Assembly: GCA_023388015.1 (NCBI GenBank)
Contig: JAEWHB010000063.1
Location: 1 to 6,495 of the forward strand
Direction: 5' to 3'
Origin: Bacteroidota bacterium
GTDB lineage: Bacteria > Bacteroidota > Bacteroidia > Flavobacteriales > Weeksellaceae
Length of the DNA: 6,495 bases
In this document: positions 1 to 4,915 of the stretch, piece after piece
How the letters are laid out: each line of letters begins with the position of its first letter
Position numbering within the stretch: position 1 is the first letter of the stretch
Program-made: the position numbers and the translations under genes
The notes under the pieces: generated by a model
Databases searched by the model: none
What the model saw: the letters and a program-made list of their open reading frames with translations, nothing else
Told to the model about the DNA's origin: nothing

Positions 1-45
1 GATGTGATACCTTTCCCCCGCACGCCCAAAAGTGCAGAATTTTAA
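1..45 (+). CDS. asnS: Asparaginyl-tRNA synthetase, C-terminal end (partial)
   Basis: Only the last 14 codons and the TAA stop (43-45) are in the window; the gene runs off the left edge. The frame reads DVIPFPRTPKSAEF. This is the characteristic C-terminus of AsnRS, a class II synthetase that charges tRNA-Asn; the arginine of the class II motif 3 lies in RDVIPFPRTP-type sequence, and the E. coli enzyme ends in nearly the same way. The stop is 13 nt upstream of rpoN with no terminator between, so the two are probably co-transcribed. The identification rests on a short but very distinctive peptide. Confidence 0.85.
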   Translation, partial: DVIPFPRTPKSAEF

Positions 46-58
46 TTAATTTTAAGGT

Positions 59-1522
59 ATGTTAAAACAGGAACTCAGTTTAAAATTACAACAGAAACTT
101 TCTCCTCAGCAAATTCAGTTGATGAAACTTGTTCAGTTGCCTACCATCGCATTTGAACAAAGAATCAAGCAGGAGATGGAAGAAAATCCGGCGCTGGAAG
201 AAGGAAATGAATTGAATGATGAATTTTCAGAAAATGAAGACTGGGAAAATGATGAATATAACGACGATAATACCATCGACACGAGTGATATCAACATTGA
301 TGAATACCTGAGTGACGATGAAATTCCCAATTATAAAACTTATACCAATAATTATAGCGACGACGATGAAGAGCGCGCGATTCCCTATGCACAGGGAATC
401 AGTTTTCTGGATTATCTGGAAAATCAACTTTCCATGTACCGACTTGACGAAGAAGAATTTCAGATTGCAAGTTTCATCATCGGGAACATGGACGATGATG
501 GATACATTCGCCGGGATTTACAGGCAATCGTAGATGATTTGGCGTTTACCCAAAATATTTATACTGATAAAAACGAGTTAGAAAACCTGCTCATAAATTA
601 TATTCAAAAACTTGATCCCGTTGGAGTGGGCGCTCGCGATTTACAGGAATGCCTGAAAGTTCAATTGGAAAATAAATCGCCACAAACCGAATCGACTGAA
701 CTGGCATTGGATCTCATCACGAAATCTTTTGAATCCTTCACAAAGAAGCATTACAAACGTTTGATGCTAAAGCATGACGTGACCGAAGAACAGCTGAAAG
801 AAGCGATTTCGGAAATCGAAAAATTAAATCCAAAACCCGGAAAATCATTTGCCGGAAACACCAAAGAAGTAGAACACATCACCCCGGATTTTACCATTCG
901 GATTGTGGAAGGCGAACTCGAATTGACCCTGAACGGAAGAAATGTTCCGGAATTGAGGGTTTCAAATGCCTATGCGGAAATGCTCGACACCTATAAACAT
1001 ACCGAGAAAAAATCGACCGAACAAAAAGAAGCGATTTTGTTTGTGAAACAGAAATTGGACGCTGCCAAATGGTTCATTGAAGCGGTGACCCAACGACGCA
1101 ATACGTTGATGTACACGATGCAATCTATCATGGAATTTCAGCAAGAATATTTCCTGACAGGCGATGAAACCAAGATCAAACCCATGATTTTAAAAGATAT
1201 CGCCGACCGAATAGGGATGGATATTTCGACGGTTTCCCGAGTGGCCAACAGCAAATATGTCAATACGCCTTATGGTACTTTCCTGATTAAAGATTTGTTT
1301 TCTGAAAGTCTGACCAATGAAGACGGTGAAGAAGTTTCCACACGTGAAATCAAGCGGATTTTGCAAGATGTGATTGCGGAAGAAGACAAGAAAAAACCGC
1401 TGACCGACGAGAAGCTTACGGAAATCCTCAAAGAAAAAGGTTATCCGATTGCCAGACGAACTATCGCCAAATACCGCGAGCAATTGAACATTCCGGTTGC
1501 GAGATTGAGAAAAGAGATATAA
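59..1522 (+). CDS. rpoN: RNA polymerase sigma-54 factor
   Basis: RpoN directs core RNA polymerase to -24/-12 promoters and needs an ATP-driven enhancer-binding protein to open them. At 487 aa it has the usual family length and all three regions. Region I (about 1-48) is the Gln/Leu-rich activator-interacting segment and begins with LKLQQKLSPQQIQLMKLVQL close to the start codon, which supports this start. A strongly acidic region II linker (about 48-107) follows. The core-binding domain covers about 110-300. The C-terminal DNA-binding part has a helix-turn-helix at about 378-401 (KDIADRIGMDISTVSRVANS). The RpoN box ARRTIAKYRE is at 465-474, close to the consensus ARRTVAKYRE, and contacts the -24 element. 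The gene lies 13 nt after asnS and ends in an intrinsic terminator. No enhancer-binding protein is encoded here, and I see no -24/-12 promoter at the curli locus, so the adjacency to curli is probably incidental. Confidence 0.97.
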   Translation: MLKQELSLKLQQKLSPQQIQLMKLVQLPTIAFEQRIKQEMEENPALEEGNELNDEFSENEDWENDEYNDDNTIDTSDINIDEYLSDDEIPNYKTYTNNYSDDDEERAIPYAQGISFLDYLENQLSMYRLDEEEFQIASFIIGNMDDDGYIRRDLQAIVDDLAFTQNIYTDKNELENLLINYIQKLDPVGVGARDLQECLKVQLENKSPQTESTELALDLITKSFESFTKKHYKRLMLKHDVTEEQLKEAISEIEKLNPKPGKSFAGNTKEVEHITPDFTIRIVEGELELTLNGRNVPELRVSNAYAEMLDTYKHTEKKSTEQKEAILFVKQKLDAAKWFIEAVTQRRNTLMYTMQSIMEFQQEYFLTGDETKIKPMILKDIADRIGMDISTVSRVANSKYVNTPYGTFLIKDLFSESLTNEDGEEVSTREIKRILQDVIAEEDKKKPLTDEKLTEILKEKGYPIARRTIAKYREQLNIPVARLRKEI

Positions 1523-1552
1523 AAAAACGGAACTGAGAGTTCCGTTTTTTTT
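1521..1552. terminator. Bidirectional intrinsic terminator between rpoN and the convergent regulator
   Basis: A perfect 7-bp stem, CGGAACT (1528-1534) and AGTTCCG (1538-1544), closes a 3-nt GAG loop. Seven A precede it (1521-1527) and eight T follow (1545-1552). Each strand therefore reads as a hairpin followed by a U-run. It can end rpoN on the plus strand and the LuxR-type gene, whose stop is at 1557-1559, on the minus strand. The A-tract begins inside the rpoN stop codon. Confidence 0.88.
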
Positions 1553-1556
1553 AATT

Positions 1557-2270
1557 TTAAGCTGTAACTAATTTGCTAATAACGGCCACTTTCACCATTT
1601 CTGCAGTGTTTTTTACATCCAATTTGTACAAAAGATTTCTTCTGTGTGTTTCGGCTGTATGCAGGCTTATAAACAATTCTTCTGAAATTTCTTTAGTGTT
1701 TTTACCATTGCAAATTAGACAGAGAATTTCTTTTTCTCTTTTTGTCAGACCAAATAATTGGTCTACATAATTATCCTGTTCATTTGTCAATTCCACTTCG
1801 TCATATCCACTTCTTTGGTCAAAATTCCGATCTTTTTGGCAAAACTTTTTTATGAGTTGCTCTCTAAATGAAGGGCTTAAACATTTTTTACCTAATACAA
1901 TGTCGTTTAACATTTCTGAAAAATCATTAGGTAAAATTTCATTAGACAACACGCCATAAATTCCTACATTGAATAAAAATTTGATTTTTTTCTGATCGAA
2001 TTCCTTTATTAGAAAAAGAATTTTCAGGTCGGGATTTGTCTGAAGAAGATTTAACAACAATAAATTGGTGTGTTCATTTTCAATACTGGAATCGTAAATT
2101 ATTATTTTAGCTATTTCGGGATCTTTTCGAAAATTGATTTCGAATAACTCATTAATACAATTCTGAGGAAAAGTATTGACATTTTGGAGTTGGGATTTGA
2201 TAAGACCTTCAAATCCCTTTAGCAATATTTGATTTTCAATTGCTAAATAAACATTGGTTGATTTTTTCAT
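1557..2270 (-). CDS. LuxR/NarL-type transcriptional regulator with degenerate receiver (CsgD-like position)
   Basis: This 237-aa protein has two domains. Residues about 5-130 resemble a response-regulator receiver. Residues 175-236 are a LuxR-type helix-turn-helix: LTKREKEIL, then G189, KEISEELFIS, and a recognition region HTAETHRRNLLYKL at 204-217. In the receiver, D60 (IIIYD) occupies the phospho-acceptor position. However, the usual N-terminal acidic pair is reduced to I11-E12, the conserved Lys of the KxxK/GYLLKD region is replaced (GVLSNE, N110), and the switch Thr appears to be Ile88. Normal aspartyl phosphorylation is therefore doubtful. The gene is divergent from the curlin gene, with 254 nt between start codons. 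E. coli csgD, also a LuxR-family protein with a degenerate receiver, is likewise divergent from csgBAC. I infer that it controls the curli locus; orthology to CsgD is not shown. The ATG is the first in frame and gives an intact first beta-strand. Confidence 0.85.
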   Translation of the reverse strand: MKKSTNVYLAIENQILLKGFEGLIKSQLQNVNTFPQNCINELFEINFRKDPEIAKIIIYDSSIENEHTNLLLLNLLQTNPDLKILFLIKEFDQKKIKFLFNVGIYGVLSNEILPNDFSEMLNDIVLGKKCLSPSFREQLIKKFCQKDRNFDQRSGYDEVELTNEQDNYVDQLFGLTKREKEILCLICNGKNTKEISEELFISLHTAETHRRNLLYKLDVKNTAEMVKVAVISKLVTA

Positions 2271-2439
2271 AAGTAATTTTAGTATTTGAGAGAGATAAAT
2301 TACTGGGGGATAAATTCTATTTTTATTTAATCATACGCATATATAATATTTAGTTATCTTTTAATTTCTGCTAATTTACTGTTTTTTAAATTAAAAGACA
2401 TCAGGAAAAACCCTGTTTTTTTTTACTACCGGAAAATGA

Positions 2440-2456
2440 GTATTTTTTTTAAATAC
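2440..2456. promoter_or_regulatory. Candidate operator: GTATTT-N5-AAATAC inverted repeat
   Basis: A perfect 6-bp inverted repeat, GTATTT (2440-2445) and AAATAC (2451-2456), is separated by five T. Its centre is about 45 nt upstream of the candidate -7 element, close to -58 from the inferred start of transcription. That is a normal place for an activator dimer such as a LuxR-type protein. Chance palindromes are common in DNA this AT-rich, so this is only a candidate. Confidence 0.3.
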
Positions 2457-2491
2457 CAAAAAACAATGAAGTCTGCTTAGATTCATGATCC

Positions 2492-2499
2492 TAATTTTG
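2492..2499 (+). promoter_or_regulatory. Candidate Bacteroidota -7 promoter element for the curlin gene
   Basis: TAATTTTG matches the Bacteroidota sigma-A -7 consensus TAnnTTTG exactly and lies 25 nt upstream of the curlin ATG. It would give a start near 2505 and a leader of about 20 nt. There is no recognisable TTTG/TTG -33 element at the expected distance (about 2465-2473 reads ATGAAGTCT). That would suit a promoter that depends on an activator. Confidence 0.5.
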
Positions 2500-2524
2500 T
2501 CCTACAACTAAAATTTATTACATC

Positions 2525-3274
2525 ATGAAAAATTTAATTTTATGTGCATCATTTGCACTCGGAACAGTAGCAATCGCTCAAAGCAACAATGACGTTACGC
2601 TACAAGTAGGAGTAGACAATTCAGCTATTGTTTACCAACAAGGAATGGACAATGAAAATTCAATTGTTCAATTAGGTTTGTCAAACCATGCAGAAACTAC
2701 GCAAGTGGGTTGGGCTAACGAAAATGAAACTTTAAGTGTTGGAGCTTTTAATGAAGCTTATGTATCTCAAGAAGGATGGTTCAACAGTAATTCAACCACT
2801 CAACTTGGAATTGGTAACGAAGCTCATGTAGATCAATTGGGCGTTGGAAATGTAAACGAGCAAATGCAAATCGGAATTGGTAACTACGCAGAAACTTCTC
2901 AAGTGGGATTTGCCAATTACACAAACCAATACCAGGAAGGATCCTTCAACTCTGCGACTTCTGAGCAAGATGGATGGTTTAACGAAGTTGACCAAGATCA
3001 GATGGGAGCATTTAACACTGCTTATGCCGGACAAGACGGAAACGGGAACTCTATCATTCAATATCAAGATGGATTTGGTAACGACGCTTATGCCTTACAA
3101 ATGGGTGATGGCAATTTTATCGGCCAAGGACAATGGGGTTCTGGTAATTCTGCAGTGGATATCCAATTTGGAGATGACAACTCTTCTTTGGTACTTCAAT
3201 TCGGAGAAGATCATTCTCACCTAGGAGTTCAACTTGGAAGCAGCAACTCTATGGTAGTTGTTCAAACGAACTAA
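2525..3274 (+). CDS. csgA: Major curlin subunit (CsgA-like functional amyloid)
   Basis: This is the secreted fibre subunit of curli. A Sec signal peptide (about 1-18, ending AIA before QS) is followed almost at once by the amyloid core. Residues 24-243 are exactly twenty 11-residue units of the form x3-Q-x-G-x-x-N-x-x, with no insertions, and a partial unit VVVQTN ends the protein. Gly is present in 20/20 units, Gln in 19/20 (Ser in unit 5) and Asn in 19/20 (His in unit 19). Ala ends nearly every odd unit, so pairs give the curlin signature QxGxxNxAx3Q and ten 22-residue repeats; E. coli CsgA has five. The mature chain has no Lys, Arg, Pro or Cys and about 28 Asp/Glu, so it is very acidic. 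There is no 22-residue export segment like that of E. coli CsgA. It could be called CsgA or CsgB; its size, regularity and first place in the locus favour the major subunit. Confidence 0.93.
   Translation: MKNLILCASFALGTVAIAQSNNDVTLQVGVDNSAIVYQQGMDNENSIVQLGLSNHAETTQVGWANENETLSVGAFNEAYVSQEGWFNSNSTTQLGIGNEAHVDQLGVGNVNEQMQIGIGNYAETSQVGFANYTNQYQEGSFNSATSEQDGWFNEVDQDQMGAFNTAYAGQDGNGNSIIQYQDGFGNDAYALQMGDGNFIGQGQWGSGNSAVDIQFGDDNSSLVLQFGEDHSHLGVQLGSSNSMVVVQTN
2594..3253 (+). repeat. In-frame tandem curlin repeat: 20 x 33 bp (10 x 66 bp)
   Basis: A diverged coding repeat with a 33-bp period and a 66-bp super-period, matching the 11- and 22-residue protein units. The phase is unbroken across 660 bp. 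The units share codon patterns around CAA-nnn-GGA and AAC/AAT but few are near-identical in DNA. The array is therefore old and held by protein selection rather than freshly expanded. One end carries a partial 21st unit up to the stop. Confidence 0.93.
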
Positions 3275-3287
3275 GAAACAAATCAGC

Positions 3288-3314
3288 CTTTCTCAAATCC
3301 CCCCCTCGAGAAAG
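3288..3314 (+). other. Curlin 3' UTR hairpin 1 (C-rich loop)
   Basis: A perfect 7-bp stem, CTTTCTC (3288-3294) and GAGAAAG (3308-3314), closes a 13-nt loop (3295-3307) with seven consecutive C (3299-3305). It starts 13 nt after the curlin stop codon and is not followed by a T-run, so it is not a simple terminator. The loop segment UCCCCC (3298-3303) is complementary to the loop of the next hairpin. Confidence 0.55.
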
Positions 3315-3328
3315 AAACAAATTTTATA

Positions 3329-3387
3329 GGGCTGTCCTAAAGTTTACCGAAAATGGGGGAGGTAAATTTCTAGGGCAGTTCCTTTTT
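3329..3387 (+). terminator. Curlin 3' UTR hairpin 2: likely partial terminator or mRNA-stabilising element
   Basis: Left arm 3329-3348 pairs with right arm 3361-3381 in 20 base pairs, with one bulged C (3370). Four pairs are G-U wobbles (3342/3367, 3335/3375, 3331/3379, 3330/3380). The 12-nt loop (3349-3360) holds GGGGGA. Five T follow at 3383-3387. The wobble pairs fit a structure that acts in RNA. It lies between the curlin gene and the secretion genes, where a leaky terminator or 3'-end stabiliser would give excess curlin mRNA. The short T-run suggests incomplete termination, and I see no convincing promoter for the next gene, so read-through is expected. Confidence 0.6.
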
Positions 3388-3399
3388 AACACTCCCGTC

Positions 3400-3765
3400 A
3401 TGAAAGCAATTATCATATTAATAGGAATTCTGCTTTTTGGAATGTCAAAATCCCAAAACCTCTCAGAAGCTGATTTATTGAATTATATTTCTAATAATTC
3501 AGGAGGCGTATACGGTACGCAAGTTATTCAGATGGGCAATTTCAATACAGCCGAAATTGAAGCAAGTAAAATCTCTTTATCTCAATCCGGTGATTATCAA
3601 CAGTTTTATTACACCGAAACCTCCATCCTTGCTTCAGACTTAAATGTAAATATTGAAGGTACCAACAACTATGTGGAAATATACGGTAACAATCAGATAA
3701 TGGACAACATTACCATCAACATTAAAGGCGACAACCGCAATGTAATCATAAGAAACTACCCATGA
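3400..3765 (+). CDS. Small secreted curlin-like protein (possible minor subunit or nucleator)
   Basis: This 121-aa protein has a signal peptide (about 1-18, hydrophobic IIILIGILLFGM, likely cut before QN). One good curlin-type motif lies at 44-51, QMGNFNTA, and a second weaker turn at 62-68, QSGDYQQ. The C-terminal half has two related stretches, VNIEGTNNYVEIYGN (83-97) and INIKGDNRNVIIRNY (105-119), which alternate hydrophobic residues around an x-G-x-N turn as in beta-solenoid or amyloid strands. Unlike the major curlin it contains Lys and Arg. It overlaps the csgE start by four bases (ATGA), which implies translational coupling. Its position and partial repeats suggest a CsgB-like nucleator or anchor. 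The repeat signal is too weak to assign csgB, and it could instead be a chaperone-like accessory. Confidence 0.75.
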   Translation: MKAIIILIGILLFGMSKSQNLSEADLLNYISNNSGGVYGTQVIQMGNFNTAEIEASKISLSQSGDYQQFYYTETSILASDLNVNIEGTNNYVEIYGNNQIMDNITINIKGDNRNVIIRNYP

Positions 3766-4478
3766 AAACTCTTTTATATACCCTAATCATATTCCTCCTT
3801 CTGTTCGGCATCAATTATGGACAAGAAGGAAACGAGGTATTAATCGAAGCAGAGATAGGAATCGAACAAGATGAAAACACAATCACACTCCAACCTATCG
3901 TGAAAAATTTAAGTTCCCTTCATTTGGAATATAATTATTTATTACTTGTCAAAAAGACAAATAAATCCCAAAACATTTCTGTAAATAAACAAAGCGGAAA
4001 GTTTACAATCGAACCAGGAGAAATCAAAAAACTATCAGTTACAAGATTAAGTCAATCAGAAAGTCAAAATATCAAGGCTATTTTATATATACGCGATGAA
4101 TTAGAAAATAAATTAATTACAAAAGACTCGATAGAAATAAAACCTCTCTCCACTACAATTATTGATGAAACATCACTCATGCTGGAAGGAATGGTGGTAG
4201 ATGAATCAAAAACTAAATTCGGAAAAGACTTTTATGACAATTTTTTTTCTGTGTACAATCAATATCCCAAAAAATTTAATTTCATCATACTCATATCAGA
4301 ACTTCCCTACAGAGGTCAAACAAGCATTATTCAAGTAAAAGCCGATCATGAAATTGTTTATGAATTCTACACCAATCCTAACGAAGAATACAGTAAACAA
4401 CAAGTATCAATGGCGCTTCGACAACTTTTAAAATTTGCCGAAGAAAAAGATAACATAAAACAAGAGTTTAACTATTAA
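3762..4478 (+). CDS. csgE: CsgE-type curli secretion adaptor with extra N-terminal CsgC/CsgH-like domain
   Basis: This 238-aa periplasmic protein has a signal peptide (about 1-20, hydrophobic IIFLLLFGI). Residues about 141-230 align with E. coli CsgE: LEGMVVDESKTKFGKDFYDN corresponds to GLLTDHTVSSIGHDFYRA, followed by an FxxxxISELP stretch like the NERP segment, a beta-strand IIQVKADHEIVYEF, and a final helix. CsgE forms a ring that caps the periplasmic mouth of CsgG and delivers curlin. Residues about 25-127 are extra. They read as a seven-strand-like beta domain with KQSGKFTIEPGEIKKLSVTR at 76-95, which resembles the QSG-x-F...PG...LS pattern I recall for CsgH and the LPANQPIELSRLSV segment of CsgC. 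CsgC/CsgH hold curlin soluble in the periplasm. There is no Cys, so the CxC of CsgC is absent. CsgE is near certain; the N-terminal assignment is inference. The start overlaps the preceding stop by 4 nt; csgF follows after 12 nt. Confidence 0.9.
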   Translation: MKTLLYTLIIFLLLFGINYGQEGNEVLIEAEIGIEQDENTITLQPIVKNLSSLHLEYNYLLLVKKTNKSQNISVNKQSGKFTIEPGEIKKLSVTRLSQSESQNIKAILYIRDELENKLITKDSIEIKPLSTTIIDETSLMLEGMVVDESKTKFGKDFYDNFFSVYNQYPKKFNFIILISELPYRGQTSIIQVKADHEIVYEFYTNPNEEYSKQQVSMALRQLLKFAEEKDNIKQEFNY

Positions 4479-4490
4479 ATCTCCCTCATC

Positions 4491-4904
4491 ATGAAAAATT
4501 TAACTTTCATACTCGTTTTGACAACACTTTTTGTTGGTTCATACACTTCAGCTCAACAATTAAATTATGAACCTGTCAATCCCAATTTTGGTGGAAGCTA
4601 CCTGAATTATTCTTGGTTATTATCTTCAGCCAATGCCCAAAACCCTTTTGATAATCAAGAAATGTCAAATGAATTCCAAAACTCTGCTCTCAGTAATTTT
4701 TCTGACTCCGTCAAAAGACAAATTTTGAATCAACTAACAAGAGGACTTTTTGGTGGTGGTGGTGATGGATCAGGAGGAGTTGGAACAGAGCCAGGAACCT
4801 ATGAAGTCGGAGGCTTATTTATAACAATTGATGATACGAGAAATGGATCCATCATTAGTATCATTGATAGTCAAACCGGCGAATCCACAGAAATTATTCT
4901 CTAA
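4491..4904 (+). CDS. csgF: Curli assembly protein CsgF
   Basis: CsgF is secreted through CsgG and stays at the cell surface, where it couples the pore to curlin nucleation; its N-terminus plugs the CsgG channel. The 137-aa product has a signal peptide (about 1-21, ending TSA before QQ). Next comes the family hallmark NPNFGG (30-35), the FLLNSAQAQN-like stretch SWLLSSANAQNPF (41-53), and a helix with FSDSVKRQILNQL (70-82), as in E. coli FTQAIQSQILGGL. A Gly-rich linker (88-98) leads to a C-terminal beta domain (104-137) ending in DSQTGESTEI, comparable to DRKTGQTSTI. All three canonical segments are present at normal length. The gene is 12 nt after csgE and 11 nt before csgG. The 17 nt around its start codon (4487-4503) are identical to those around the curlin start (2521-2537). 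Confidence 0.95.
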   Translation: MKNLTFILVLTTLFVGSYTSAQQLNYEPVNPNFGGSYLNYSWLLSSANAQNPFDNQEMSNEFQNSALSNFSDSVKRQILNQLTRGLFGGGGDGSGGVGTEPGTYEVGGLFITIDDTRNGSIISIIDSQTGESTEIIL

Positions 4905-4915
4905 ACTATTATATT

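Larger units (their letters stand above)
2271..2524. promoter_or_regulatory. Divergent regulatory region between regulator and curlin genes
   Basis: These 254 nt are very AT-rich and I see no gene in them. The curlin side has a TAnnTTTG match (2492-2499) and an upstream inverted repeat (2440-2456). On the regulator side an 8-bp direct repeat GATAAATT occurs at 2294-2301 and 2309-2316. The copies are 15 bp apart and flank TACTGGGG, about 25-45 bp upstream of the regulator start codon. I found no TAnnTTTG element reading towards the regulator. A weak 4-bp hairpin followed by nine T (2402-2424) could be a poor terminator or chance. The region must hold the promoters for both flanking genes because they diverge. 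Confidence 0.7.

Noticed and set aside
2402..2424. Terminator-like CAGG/CCTG hairpin followed by nine T in the divergent region
   Set aside because: The stem is only 4 bp, T-runs are common in this region, and no transcript needs to end there.
2400..2524. Sigma-54 (-24/-12) promoter for curli, suggested by rpoN nearby
   Set aside because: No GG-N10-GC spacing is present upstream of the curlin gene; the TAnnTTTG element explains the promoter better.
2792..3224. Long open frames on both other frames/strands inside the curlin gene
   Set aside because: They arise because the 33-bp repeat keeps other frames open as well; they have no signal, motif or sensible start, and overlap a clear gene.
2594..3253. 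Regular 33-bp periodicity that could suggest a CRISPR array or satellite repeat
   Set aside because: The period is three times 11, runs in one open frame and keeps Q/G/N at the amino-acid level; there are no identical repeats with unique spacers.
4487..4503. 17-nt exact repeat of 2521-2537 around two start codons (CATCATGAAAAATTTAA)
   Set aside because: Both encode the same MKNL signal-peptide start in AT-rich DNA, and similar TCATGAAA contexts precede other genes here. A shared translation-initiation context or chance is enough; a duplicated regulatory site is not supported.
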